Source: Sipunculus nudus | Taxonomy: Eukaryota > Annelida > Sipuncula > Golfingiida > Sipunculidae | Direction of reading: 5' to 3' | NCBI GenBank assembly: GCA_026874595.1 | Contig: JAPPUL010000095.1 | Location: 930,001-994,000 of the forward strand | DNA: 64,000 bases | In this document: positions 56,000 through 64,000 of the stretch, piece after piece | How the letters are laid out: each line of letters begins with the position of its first letter | Position numbering within the stretch: the stretch's first letter is position 1 | The notes under the pieces: generated by a model | What the model saw: the letters and a program-made list of their open reading frames with translations, nothing else | Told to the model about the DNA's origin: nothing | Databases searched by the model: none | Made by a program: the position numbers and the translations under genes

Positions 56000-57196
56000 A
56001 TGCTAAGGGTAGAAGAAGCACAACGTTTAGTGTTAGAGAATGTAAAAGGAAATAAGATAGAGAAGGTGGAGCTGCTAGAATCGGTAGGCTGCACCTTGTA
56101 CGAACAGATAAGATCAGACCGCGACTATCCGCCATATAATAGATCAGCAATGGATGGATACGCCTTAAAATCAGAATCAATAAACAAGTTAAGAGTAAAA
56201 GAGTTTAGGGTCTTGCAAAAGACTCTAGCGGGAGAAGCGGGCTATAAGGGGGAATTGGGGGATGGGGAGTGTGTAAGTATAATGACGGGGTCTGAGGTGC
56301 CGGATGGAGCAGATGCGGTGGTAGCGTATGAGCAAACGGAGGAGGGAGGGGATGGGGTGGTAAAAGTATTAGAAGAGGGGGTAAAGAGGGGACAAAACAT
56401 TTCGAAGAAGGGAGAAGACATAGAGGAAGGGAGCGTAGTACTAGGGAATGGCAGTTATATAGATCATTCGGCAGTAAACGTGCTAGCAAGTCTAGGATAT
56501 AGGGAAGTAAAGATATATGGCAAACCTAGGGTCTCACTAATATCGACAGGAGACGAAGTGCAGCCGTTGGGAGTGCAGCCAAAGAGTTATCAAATACGCG
56601 ATTCAAATACCTATGTTCTAGAGGCATTATTGCGACTTAGCGTAGGAATAAGGTCAGAGAGGAGGGTTTTGGTAGGAGATGACAAAGAGGAGTTAAAGGA
56701 TGTAATAAAGCAATGCATGGATGAAGATATAGTTATCCTATCAGGGGGGGTATCGATGGGGGATGCAGATTACGTACCGCATGTTTTGGAGGGTCTTGGG
56801 GTGAGGAAGATATTTCATAAAGTATCAGTTAAACCAGGCAAGCCGATATGGTTTGGGGCAACGGAAAAAGGTGTAGTATACGGACTTCCTGGCAACCCAC
56901 TATCATGCCAAGTAACGTATAAATTGTTTATAGAGCCGTATATAAGGGCATTCATGAAAATAAAGCCGGTGAGGAGTGAGAAGATGGTATTAAAAGAGGG
57001 GAGAAATAAAAAGGGAGAAAGAGATGACTATTTTCCGTGTAAGGCAGACTATGCAAGTGGACAGATAAGCTTATTAAGTTATAACGGGAGTGGAGATATA
57101 AAGGCGGGTTTGGGCTCAGACGGGATAGGAGTACATCGAGGAGCTATAAATCGTTTAGAAGCAGGCAGTGTGGTGGATTATTATAGATGGTACTGA
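56000..57196 (+). CDS. moeA: Molybdopterin molybdenumtransferase MoeA
   Basis: A 398-residue enzyme of usual length. Domain order is normal: YPPYNRSAMDGYAL and TGSEVPDGADAVVAYEQ in the N-terminal part, STGDEVQPLG, ILSGGVSMGDADYVPHVLEGLG, and VKPGKPIWFG with YGLPGNPLSCQVTY, then domain IV. It inserts molybdenum into adenylylated molybdopterin. AAGGAG stands ahead of the ATG. A G7 tract falls in the codons for SGGVS. Confidence 0.97.
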   Translation: MLRVEEAQRLVLENVKGNKIEKVELLESVGCTLYEQIRSDRDYPPYNRSAMDGYALKSESINKLRVKEFRVLQKTLAGEAGYKGELGDGECVSIMTGSEVPDGADAVVAYEQTEEGGDGVVKVLEEGVKRGQNISKKGEDIEEGSVVLGNGSYIDHSAVNVLASLGYREVKIYGKPRVSLISTGDEVQPLGVQPKSYQIRDSNTYVLEALLRLSVGIRSERRVLVGDDKEELKDVIKQCMDEDIVILSGGVSMGDADYVPHVLEGLGVRKIFHKVSVKPGKPIWFGATEKGVVYGLPGNPLSCQVTYKLFIEPYIRAFMKIKPVRSEKMVLKEGRNKKGERDDYFPCKADYASGQISLLSYNGSGDIKAGLGSDGIGVHRGAINRLEAGSVVDYYRWY

Positions 57197-57253
57197 GTGT
57201 AGAGAAAAGGAGATAGGGGTATAAAAGTGCAAAGAATAAAGAATAAAAATAAA

Positions 57254-57333
57254 GAGGATGGGAAAGAGGATGGGAAAGAGGATGGGAAAGAGGATGGTAA
57301 AGAGGATGGGAAAGAGGATGGGAAAGAGGATGT
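57254..57333. repeat. 12-nt tandem repeat upstream of moaA
   Basis: Six copies of GAGGATGGGAAA (one with a T) plus a partial seventh. Each unit joins a Shine-Dalgarno-like GAGG directly to ATG. The frame that joins moaA reads (K-E-D-G) six times from GTG 57227. Confidence 0.95.
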
Positions 57334-57352
57334 GTTAAGAGGGGAAGTTACG

Positions 57353-58297
57353 ATGGGGGTTGGTGGGAGTGTAGAGGTAAGAAGGTTCAAGGTATTACGA
57401 GTTAGCGTAACAGACAGATGTAACTTTGGGTGTAAATATTGCTCAGAGGGGGATGAGCTAGGAGGTGTTGGACTAAAAGAGGAAGAATACATAGAACTAA
57501 TTAAGCTATTACACGAGGAACTAGTTCTTGAGAAGGTGCGAATAACAGGCGGGGAGCCACTATTGTATAAGGGACTAGCTAGGCTAATAAGAGGAGTTAA
57601 GAGTTTGGGAATAAAGGCTTTGACGCTAACGACAAATGGTTATAATCTAGCGGATCGGATAATGGAGTTAAAGGGCTCAGGGCTTGACGGACTAAATGTA
57701 TCCTGCGATGCACTTGGGGAGGAAGAGTTTGAGAAAATAACAGGGGGCGGCAAATATAAGGACAATGTATTGGAAGGGATAGAAAAGAGCATGAGGCTGG
57801 GTTTTAAAGTAAAAGTAAACGCGACAATACTGCGAGGTTTAAACGAAGGGGAGATATTGAAGTTGTTAAAATATTTTGGTAAGCGAGGGGTGGTGGTACG
57901 GTTTTTAGAGGTGATGCAGATGGGCCATTTGTATAATAATCATGAGAGATATTTTTATGGAGAAGAATCAATATTGGGACAGATAAAGAAGGAGTATGAG
58001 CTTGAGGAATTAGGGCGGGAAGCAGGCAAGACATCAAAATATTGGAAGACGAAGGCAGAGGGGTATAAATTTGGGATAATATCGAACACAACGAGTCCGT
58101 TTTGCAAAGATTGTAATAGGCTACGTCTTGATCACAAAGGGAATATATATGGCTGTCTTAGTGAGGAAAGGAGTTTCAACATACGAGGTATAAGGAGTAG
58201 GGAGAAACTGCGCAAGATATTAGAAGAGGCATTAAAGGACAAACAAGAGTATAGATTTAAAGGCAGTGCACTTGGGATGCAACAGATAGGCGGTTAA
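57353..58297 (+). CDS. moaA: GTP 3',8-cyclase MoaA (radical SAM)
   Basis: The radical SAM cluster is CNFGCKYC near residue 22, followed by VRITGGEPLLYKGL. The C-terminal cluster FCKDCNRLRLDHKGNIYGCL and the end GMQQIGG (GTP-binding Gly pair) are intact. I choose ATG 57353 (314 residues) with GAGGGG ahead; the frame is open upstream to GTG 57227, which would add 42 residues including six KEDG repeats. The enzyme converts GTP to cyclic dehydro-GTP, the first step of molybdopterin synthesis. Confidence 0.95.
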   Translation: MGVGGSVEVRRFKVLRVSVTDRCNFGCKYCSEGDELGGVGLKEEEYIELIKLLHEELVLEKVRITGGEPLLYKGLARLIRGVKSLGIKALTLTTNGYNLADRIMELKGSGLDGLNVSCDALGEEEFEKITGGGKYKDNVLEGIEKSMRLGFKVKVNATILRGLNEGEILKLLKYFGKRGVVVRFLEVMQMGHLYNNHERYFYGEESILGQIKKEYELEELGREAGKTSKYWKTKAEGYKFGIISNTTSPFCKDCNRLRLDHKGNIYGCLSEERSFNIRGIRSREKLRKILEEALKDKQEYRFKGSALGMQQIGG

Positions 58298-58327
58298 AAG
58301 AGAAGTAAAGCAAGAGGAGGAATAAGG

Positions 58328-58576
58328 ATGCGAATAAAAGTATATGGAGTACTTAGGGATTATTTTGGAGAAGGTCTTGAGCTTAGGGTAGGGAGTGGAG
58401 GCGTGAGAGTAAGCTGTAAAGAGGTTTTAGAAATATTGATAAAGAGGGAGCCAAAGGTCTTAGGTCATGTTAGTAGTCTGCGGGTGATACGCGGTAAGCG
58501 GGTGGTAGAAGATATAGAAGAGCTTATAGAAGAGGGTGAAGAGTTATTATTATTTCCGCCTTCAAGCGGCGGCTGA
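58328..58576 (+). CDS. moaD: Molybdopterin synthase sulfur carrier MoaD
   Basis: An 82-residue ubiquitin-fold protein ending in the required Gly-Gly (PPSSGG), which becomes a thiocarboxylate. AGGAGGAATAAGG gives a strong ribosome site. It pairs with MoaE just downstream. MoeB, which activates its C terminus, is not in the window. Confidence 0.93.
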   Translation: MRIKVYGVLRDYFGEGLELRVGSGGVRVSCKEVLEILIKREPKVLGHVSSLRVIRGKRVVEDIEELIEEGEELLLFPPSSGG

Positions 58577-58688
58577 AGTGTAATGAGCTGTAGAATGATG
58601 GAAAAAGGCGAGAGGCAATTGAAAACAGATGAGATAGAGGAGTAAAAACGGAGTAAAAACGGGGTAAAAGGAGGGCTATTGTTAAAGG

Positions 58689-59129
58689 ATGAACGTAGTA
58701 GAAAATGGAGTAAAAGGTTTTGGAGGGATAACGGATAAGAAACTAATGCTGGATGAGCTTTTAAGTAGAAATGGTGCACATGGGGGGGCGATAGGGGGAG
58801 TGGTATTGTTTAGCGGAGAGGTAAGACGAGATATAGCTAGAGATGGTCGGGAGGTAGATTATTTATATTACGATACAAATAAAGAGCATGCAGAGTTAAA
58901 GATAGAAGAGGTAGTAAAGGAAGCGATAAAGCGTTGGGATTTAAGTTACGGTTATTGCATACATCGAGTAGGGAGGATAGAGGTAGGAGAGAGCGCGATA
59001 GTAATTATAACGAGCGGAGGCCATAGAGGCGAGGCATATGAATCTAATAGATATATACTAGACAGGGTAAAGAAGGAGGCAGCGATATGGAAGAAGGAAG
59101 TATATAAGGATGGCAGTCACAGATGGTAG
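58689..59129 (+). CDS. moaE: Molybdopterin synthase catalytic subunit MoaE
   Basis: A 146-residue MoaE with GAIGGVVLFSGEVRR, YYDTNKEHAELKIEEV, HRVGRIEVGESAIVIIT, and the active-site lysines near KKEAAIWKKEVYKDGSHRW. It makes molybdopterin from the cyclic precursor with sulfur from MoaD. It overlaps mobA by seven bases. A G7 tract occurs near codon 33. Confidence 0.93.
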   Translation: MNVVENGVKGFGGITDKKLMLDELLSRNGAHGGAIGGVVLFSGEVRRDIARDGREVDYLYYDTNKEHAELKIEEVVKEAIKRWDLSYGYCIHRVGRIEVGESAIVIITSGGHRGEAYESNRYILDRVKKEAAIWKKEVYKDGSHRW

Positions 59130-59752
59130 TGGGTGTAGTTCTTTGTGGGGGACGTAGTAGTAGGATGGGGGAGGATAAGGGGTTGTTAAGGATTAGAGAA
59201 AAGGTATGTGTTTCTCATGCAAAAGAGAAGTTATTGAGTGTATGCGATCGTGTATACATATCGATAAACGGCATACAGGAGAGAGAGTATAGTAAATATT
59301 TTGGTAAAGAAGAGTTGTTATTAGATGCAGAAAGTTATAAAGGGCCGCAAGCAGGGATACTGTCGGTGCACAAATCGTTAGAGGACATGGAAGGAGATAT
59401 AAAGGAGGGGAGAAAGGAGGGGAGAAAGGAGGGAGGATATGAATGGCTATATGTATTAGCTTGCGACATGGTAAACGTACCGAAGGTGTTAATAGAGAGG
59501 CTATACAAAAGATGCATTAGATATGGTGATAATTATGATGTTTATGTATATAGATGCGCTAACAACGTAGAAGGTCTTTGCGGGATATACTCGAGGGACT
59601 ATCTAAGTGGCACAAAGGAGGCGTCAATTGGCAGTGTGCAGGAGTTGTTAGGAGGGGCTAGATGCAATATAGAGGAGTTAGGAGAAGAGGGTTGTAAATT
59701 GCTTTATAGCATAAACAGCAAAAGAGCTTACGATATCTTACGCGGACTATGA
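59123..59752 (+). CDS. mobA: Molybdenum cofactor guanylyltransferase MobA-like
   Basis: A 209-residue nucleotidyltransferase. VVLCGGRSSRMGEDKGLL is the GTP-binding loop and LACDM the metal Asp. It attaches GMP to Moco, implying DMSO-reductase-type enzymes in the cell. A repeat peptide EGRKEGRKEGG near residue 92-103 is encoded by a 12-nt tandem repeat inserted in a variable loop; its frame is kept. Confidence 0.88.
   Translation: MVVGVVLCGGRSSRMGEDKGLLRIREKVCVSHAKEKLLSVCDRVYISINGIQEREYSKYFGKEELLLDAESYKGPQAGILSVHKSLEDMEGDIKEGRKEGRKEGGYEWLYVLACDMVNVPKVLIERLYKRCIRYGDNYDVYVYRCANNVEGLCGIYSRDYLSGTKEASIGSVQELLGGARCNIEELGEEGCKLLYSINSKRAYDILRGL
59401..59432. repeat. 12-nt tandem repeat inside mobA
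   Basis: About 2.5 copies of GGAGGGGAGAAA, in frame within mobA. Confidence 0.85.
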
Positions 59753-59795
59753 GGTGGTAGAGGGTTTTGAGGGACAAGGCGTGGCAAGTTAGTAG

Positions 59796-60047
59796 TTAAG
59801 AGTTGTTAATAAAGTTTTTTAGAGTCTGAATGTTATACAAATAGAAGGATTTTCTGCGTTTATCGGTCTTAATACGCAGCTTACAAGCAGTATGCAAATT
59901 AATATTAGCTTGAGAGAGTTCGAGGATGCTAAATCCATAAGCTTTTCTAAGGCCCTGTTTCTTAGGGACAAAAGCAACGAGATTGTTTTTAAGTTTGGGA
60001 GTAGGAGGGATAGGAGTAGATGGCTGTGCGGGAGTTGAGCTAGACAT
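59796..60047 (-). CDS. Small basic protein resembling ribosomal protein L13e
   Basis: I start at ATG 60047 (83 residues) because GGAGA stands eight bases ahead; the frame opens at 60062. The C-terminal half (GFSILELSQANINLHTACKL, then RIKTDKRRKS and NIQTLKNF) has the pattern of eukaryotic/archaeal L13e: G-F-S-x-x-E-L, A-x-I, A-x-x-L-x-I, D-K-R-R. The N-terminal half is Pro/Ser-rich and basic. A ribosome or nucleic-acid role is a reasonable guess. Lagging-strand gene between mobA and the MurU-like gene. Confidence 0.5.
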   Translation of the reverse strand: MSSSTPAQPSTPIPPTPKLKNNLVAFVPKKQGLRKAYGFSILELSQANINLHTACKLRIKTDKRRKSFYLYNIQTLKNFINNS

Positions 60048-60152
60048 AATAACGATCTCCATAAAAAAAGGTGTTATAAAATATACTATAAAAGAGAGTT
60101 AAAGTAGCTAAAGTAAATCTAAGGATGGAAAAAAAGGAGATAAAATAGGTAA

Positions 60153-60914
60153 TTGCAAGCGCTGATATACGCAGCAGGTTATGGAAGGAGGCTTTGGCCG
60201 ATAACGAAGAATAAGCCAAAAGCGCTAATATACCTGCGTGAGGGGTTACGCTTATTAGAGTATGACATAATGAAGTTAAAAGGAGATGGTATTAAACATG
60301 TTGTTATAAATGTGCATTATTGCGCCCAACAGATTATAGATTTTGTAAAAAGGAGTAATTTTGGTATAGAGCTATTGATATCGGACGAAGGAGAAAAGCT
60401 TTTGGATACAGGAGGCGGTCTTTATAAGGCAAAAGCGAGCTTACAAAGTGTAAGTTACGAAGGGGAGGGGGGGCGGCATATATTATTATACAACGCAGAC
60501 ATAGTAAGTAATATAGACTTAGCAAAGCTTCTGAGTGCACATAAAGCGGGGGTGAAAGAAGACGGAAGGATAGCAACGCTAGCCGTGCAGGCTGGTGAGG
60601 ATATAGAACGAGGTTTATTATTTAGTGAGGGCGAGGAGCTTATGGGTTGGCAAAGGGGCTATGAGGATATGGAAGTATTAGGGGATTGGCGTTGTAGGAA
60701 AAGGTTTAGTGGCATACAAGTGGTTAGTGAGGAGATATTTAGTTATATGGAGAGCAGGGGCCTAACAAAATATTCGATAATAGAGTTATATCTAGACATA
60801 GTGAAGGAAGGAGGGGTTATAAAGGGGTATACACATGATAAAGATTACGTATTAGACGTAGGTTTATACGAAAATTTATACAAAGCGTATGAATATATAG
60901 CAGAGAATGGGTAA
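60153..60914 (+). CDS. Sugar-1-phosphate nucleotidyltransferase, MurU-like
   Basis: A 253-residue protein starting at TTG. AAGYGRRLWPITKNKPKALIYL is the nucleotide-binding loop, followed by HVVINVHYCAQQI, DTGGGLYKA, YNADIVSNID and KRFSGIQVV. This matches MurU (N-acetylmuramate-1-phosphate uridylyltransferase) and related enzymes without the C-terminal left-handed helix domain. With the AmgK-like kinase it would recycle cell-wall sugar. A G7 run lies in a Gly-Gly loop. Confidence 0.8.
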   Translation: MQALIYAAGYGRRLWPITKNKPKALIYLREGLRLLEYDIMKLKGDGIKHVVINVHYCAQQIIDFVKRSNFGIELLISDEGEKLLDTGGGLYKAKASLQSVSYEGEGGRHILLYNADIVSNIDLAKLLSAHKAGVKEDGRIATLAVQAGEDIERGLLFSEGEELMGWQRGYEDMEVLGDWRCRKRFSGIQVVSEEIFSYMESRGLTKYSIIELYLDIVKEGGVIKGYTHDKDYVLDVGLYENLYKAYEYIAENG

Positions 60915-60926
60915 AAGTATTAGGGG

Positions 60927-61514
60927 ATGTATTTAGTTCAGAGGACAAAAGTATTGAGACAAATAAAGCTATTGCTTATATTGATACTAGCATTTAATAT
61001 TTTGAGTTGTAGTGATGAGGAACTAGATGATATAGAACATCTAAGGGACACGGTGATAGTGCCATCAGTGCAAGCAAAGGAGACAAAAGTATTTGCATAT
61101 GACAGTGAAAATCGTCTAACAACAATAATAGTGGGGAATAGGAAGACATTATTTAAGCGTTCCCGCGAGATATGGCTAGACAATTTAAGGACCTTATACA
61201 TAAGTCGGGAAAAGGAAGGGGTAATATACACGGAATTGACGTCAGACAAAGCGAAAGTAAATTATGATAGTCTTGATTTAGAAGCATGGGGCAATGTGGT
61301 AGTGATACGAGATGGAGAGATACGGCTTGAGACGGAGAGAATATTTTGGGATAATAAGCAGGAGTTATTATATACGCAAGGAGAGGAGCGAGTAATAATC
61401 TACAGGCAAGAATCAACAAAGGAAAGGATAGTGCGAGTAGTTGGAATAAATTTGTATGCGGATAAGAAGTTATCGGAGGTAGAATTAGACGAAGTACTAA
61501 CATTAAATCCTTGA
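60927..61514 (+). CDS. LptC-like LPS export protein / OstA-like lipoprotein
   Basis: A 195-residue protein with a hydrophobic N-terminal segment ending in LSCSDEE, a lipobox. The rest is a beta-jellyroll of the LptC/LptA (OstA-like) kind: DTVIVPSVQAKETKVFAYDSENRLTTIIVGNRKTLFK, SDKAKVNYDSLDLEAWGNVVVI, LETERIFWDNKQELLYT. These periplasmic proteins pass LPS to the outer membrane. It follows the MurU-like gene by 12 bases. Confidence 0.75.
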   Translation: MYLVQRTKVLRQIKLLLILILAFNILSCSDEELDDIEHLRDTVIVPSVQAKETKVFAYDSENRLTTIIVGNRKTLFKRSREIWLDNLRTLYISREKEGVIYTELTSDKAKVNYDSLDLEAWGNVVVIRDGEIRLETERIFWDNKQELLYTQGEERVIIYRQESTKERIVRVVGINLYADKKLSEVELDEVLTLNP

Positions 61515-61628
61515 GCAAGATATGTAAAAAAAACAGTATGGAAAAGACAAAGTAACAAAGCGGGTATAAAATAAAGTGTATGATTTATGTAATCTGGCTG
61601 TTCATATATAGAAGGAGAGGGGAACAAT

Positions 61629-62465
61629 ATGAATGAACAAAAAGTGCATAAGAAGCAGTTACTAATTCACAAGATAGAACAAGAGATAGATCAAATACCA
61701 TCCTTACCAGACAATATAGAGCAAGTATCAGAATTAGTAAAGGATCGGAATGCAGATGTAAAAGCGATAGGAGATATAATCCGCCGAGATCCGGCTTTAA
61801 TGTTTGATGTATTAAAGGTGGCCAACTCAGCACATTATAAAACACGTAGTCGAGTAGCAACGATAGAGCGGGCGATAACGATAATCGGGACCCGCGAGTT
61901 ATCGATGGTATTGATGAGGATAGCAGGACTTAGTATAATAGACAAATTTTATGGTTCGATGGAAAGTATAAGCCATCATTCAAACAAGTGCGCAAAATAC
62001 GCAAAAGAGATACTAAAACTACATAACAGTGAATGTAGTAAGGAAGTAGCTTATACAGCAGGGTTACTGCACGACATTGGCAAACTAATATTTTTGAATA
62101 TAATACCTGGAGTGATGGATAGAATAGATTTGCTAAGCGAGACACGAGGAGTAGACACATGGGAGCTTGAACGTCTTGCAATCGGCTTAACACATGCCGA
62201 GATAGGAGCAAAGATTACGGAGAAATGGGGGTTTCCAAAGCCCTTGATAGCAGCAATAGATTATCATCACAACCCGTTATTTGCAGGAGTAGATGAGAAG
62301 GATATCGTATATAGCGTGTATTTAGGAAATATATTAAGCTACTATCCGAAGGTGACAGCGGATATAATGCTTAGAATAGAAGACAAAGTATTATACTATT
62401 TTGGGATAAAGTCGGAGGAGGAGCTATCAGAATATCTAGATATAATACGAAGTCGCTCAAGCTAG
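61629..62465 (+). CDS. HDOD domain protein
   Basis: A 278-residue HDOD (non-catalytic HD) protein: IPSLPDNIEQVSELVKDRNADVKAIGDIIRRDPALMFDVLKVANSAHY opens the domain, and AYTAGLLHDIGKLIF gives a partial H-D motif, with GLTHAEIGAKITEKWGFP later. The His-Asp pair is present, so weak catalytic ability cannot be excluded. Such proteins regulate motility and signalling. Ribosome site AAGGAGAGG. Confidence 0.85.
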   Translation: MNEQKVHKKQLLIHKIEQEIDQIPSLPDNIEQVSELVKDRNADVKAIGDIIRRDPALMFDVLKVANSAHYKTRSRVATIERAITIIGTRELSMVLMRIAGLSIIDKFYGSMESISHHSNKCAKYAKEILKLHNSECSKEVAYTAGLLHDIGKLIFLNIIPGVMDRIDLLSETRGVDTWELERLAIGLTHAEIGAKITEKWGFPKPLIAAIDYHHNPLFAGVDEKDIVYSVYLGNILSYYPKVTADIMLRIEDKVLYYFGIKSEEELSEYLDIIRSRSS

Positions 62466-62490
62466 TATTTGTCAAAGAGTTTTCTAAGCT

Positions 62491-63759
62491 CTAAAAGATC
62501 GGACAATTAAGATATAAAGAGGTACCGTTTTTTGAAGTATTGATATTAAGCTTAGCATTCATTTCTTGAGCTCTAAACTCGATATTGTGCATACCATTGC
62601 CTTTTACAAATGTCTTTTTATCAAACCCCATACCATTATCTTTAATGTCTAAAACAATATAGTTGTCAAAGAGATTAAGTGCAAGTGATGCTTTAGAGGC
62701 GTTGGAATGTTTAATAATGTTATTAAACCATTCAGTAATAATTTTATTGAGCTTAAATTTGATAGAAGGACTTAAGGCATTAATTTTATCTTTAGAATTA
62801 AACTCAAAAATAAGATTAAGCTCTCGTATACTTAGAAAATGAGTTAATTTATTTTGGAGATAAGAAACGAAATCGTTTAATTGAATATTATCGTGGTCGG
62901 CAATTTCGTTAACAACGTGTCTCATTTGAATAAGAGCCTCACGCGAGAAGTCTTGTATTTTGTAAAGGGCATCAGTCTTTTTTTGAGAGTCAGAATTTGT
63001 GTCATCGCAAGCGATCTGAGAATAGATGACATTAGCAGTAAGCGAAGCACCTAAAGAGTCATGCAAGTCCCGAGCGATACGTTCTTTTTCTTTAAGGAGA
63101 GCCAGTTGATTAATTTCTTTGATTAGGTGAATATTCTGCTGTTGAATAGAATCTTCACTTTGCTTAAGCTTGGCTTGATAGTAATATAAGAAGGCAGAAA
63201 CAATACTAATACCATAGCCATAAGAGATAAAGTAGATGGAGTAAGGGAGTTGTTGAAGAATGTATACTGTAGAGATTATAGAAGGGGCAAGAGTAACGAT
63301 TAGTAGTAAATTAAGGTGGAAAGAATTAAGCTGAGTGATTATGAAGATAAAGAGGAATTGAATAAGCCACCAGCCGGTGTTTGGAGATTGAGTAGTATAA
63401 ATAATGGTAGAAGAGAAAAGGATTAAGATAACATTTAAAAGGAAAGCGGAAAGTTTAAAGGCATAAGAGTCGATCCCAAAAGTCTTATAGATATAAATAT
63501 TATAGAATATAAAAAGCTGTAAACAAATAGAAGCATAAGAAGTTATATAGAAATTGAGAGAGAGGTATTGAGAGTGTTGGTCAAGATAAGAAGCGAGAAT
63601 AAGGCTGTTAGCGAAGAGTATAATGAGAAGAGGCCCTTTACTTGCGAAAAAAGCGACATAAGTATGCTTATAAACATTAGGGAGGGTAAAAAGCATCTTA
63701 GGAATATAAGTTAAAGCCGCTAAAATATTTGTAAAAATAATATGTATCTTAAAAGACAT
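62491..63759 (-). CDS. Membrane sensor histidine kinase, NarX/LiaS class
   Basis: A 422-residue kinase. Six or so membrane helices occupy about residues 15-195. The dimerisation domain (HisKA_3) has EKERIARDLHDSLGASLTAN with the phospho-acceptor His. The ATPase domain has NIIKHSNASKASL (N-box), DIKDNGMGF (G1) and GNGMHNIEFRAQEM (G2). No partner response regulator is within the window. Lagging-strand gene rich in Asn/Ser/Phe. Confidence 0.88.
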   Translation of the reverse strand: MSFKIHIIFTNILAALTYIPKMLFTLPNVYKHTYVAFFASKGPLLIILFANSLILASYLDQHSQYLSLNFYITSYASICLQLFIFYNIYIYKTFGIDSYAFKLSAFLLNVILILFSSTIIYTTQSPNTGWWLIQFLFIFIITQLNSFHLNLLLIVTLAPSIISTVYILQQLPYSIYFISYGYGISIVSAFLYYYQAKLKQSEDSIQQQNIHLIKEINQLALLKEKERIARDLHDSLGASLTANVIYSQIACDDTNSDSQKKTDALYKIQDFSREALIQMRHVVNEIADHDNIQLNDFVSYLQNKLTHFLSIRELNLIFEFNSKDKINALSPSIKFKLNKIITEWFNNIIKHSNASKASLALNLFDNYIVLDIKDNGMGFDKKTFVKGNGMHNIEFRAQEMNAKLNINTSKNGTSLYLNCPIF

Positions 63760-64000
63760 AACTTAAAGGAAATAAAAAAACAAAACAAAGTCTATATAAA
63801 GGTTCCGTGATAAAATGTTTCTATTTAAGGGATTAGAGACAAGAAAGAGTATGCGATAAGATATTAATTTGAAGTAAAATAGTAGAAGGTATAAAGTTGA
63901 CAATAGAAAAGGAAGAGGCTAGATTTGTATGATAATTATAAGATAAAAGAGAGGGAAAACGATTAAGGAGACAGTATTAAATATAGGGCAAAAAAGAGCA
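63760..64000. other. Spacer and start region of the next + transcript
   Basis: No gene recognised. It holds the promoter listed below and AAGGAG near 63965, ahead of an open frame that may begin a gene beyond the window. Confidence 0.4.
63897..63925 (+). promoter_or_regulatory. Sigma-70-type promoter at window end
   Basis: TTGACA at 63897-63902, a 17-base gap, then TAGATT at 63920-63925, the same -10 as the tRNA-Val promoter. Start is expected near 63931. It would serve a gene or RNA beyond the window. Confidence 0.55.

Noticed and set aside
57181-57492. 103-codon - frame rich in Pro/Ser repeats
   Set aside because: Reverse reading of the moaA upstream repeat.

Overview
The window looks like a chromosome-origin region of a low-GC spirochaete. 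Three proteins of the FlaA flagellar-sheath type (21242, 28948, 40672) are the best taxonomic signal, since FlaA is a spirochaete filament protein. KdsA, an LptC-like protein and a PCuAC-like chaperone suggest an outer membrane with Kdo-containing LPS. I cannot name the genus. The F-type ATP synthase, bacillithiol-type deacetylase and molybdopterin genes argue against Borrelia and Treponema.

Composition and replication: dnaA (34550) and dnaN (36250) lie mid-window. Left of them the + strand is pyrimidine-rich and most genes are on -. Right of them the + strand is purine-rich and most genes are on +. The bias follows the strand, not the gene. Leading-strand genes read in AGG/GGA/ATA/GTA codons and give G/E/R/V/K-rich proteins; head-on genes (HisG, HisZ, UvrC, NadE, DUF362) give S/N/F/L/P-rich proteins. 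Candidate DnaA-box repeats (TGTTTATAA) flank dnaA. An ABC transporter operon next to the origin (29938-34156) and a small GDCCVxC gene (44745) lack the local bias and look newly arrived.

Layout, left arm: partial GT2 glycosyltransferase; bshB1; apbE, SDR, kdsA, PCuAC chaperone, small protein; lipoprotein and RND-like membrane protein; TauD-like dioxygenase; a complete atpZ-I-B-E-F-H-A-G-D-C operon in which atpI is broken at a T9 tract; nadE; flaA with a near-consensus promoter; DUF362; lytic transglycosylase; DUF4105; Cys-containing small protein; hydroxyisobutyrate-dehydrogenase-like gene; second flaA; iron-type ABC transporter. Right arm: dnaA, dnaN, trkA-trkH-P-II, FlaA-like gene, htrA, tRNA-Val, small genes, hisZ-hisG, split transketolase, uvrC, a cyclic-nucleotide-binding protein, an AmgK-like kinase, a molybdenum-cofactor cluster (moaCB fusion, moeA, moaA, moaD, moaE, mobA), an L13e-like small protein, a MurU-like nucleotidyltransferase, lptC, HDOD protein and sensor kinase.

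The most distinctive feature is the abundance of short tandem arrays (units of 9-18 nt, mostly 10-13) in the spacers. They are purine-rich on the coding strand of leading-strand genes and carry Shine-Dalgarno-like AGG/GAGG. They spill into reading frames, adding repeat peptides to the N termini of AtpD and possibly MoaA and transketolase, and they multiply in-frame stop codons behind two genes. Together with the T9 frameshift in atpI this suggests slippage-driven remodelling of gene boundaries. A separate candidate is a structured leader before moeA.
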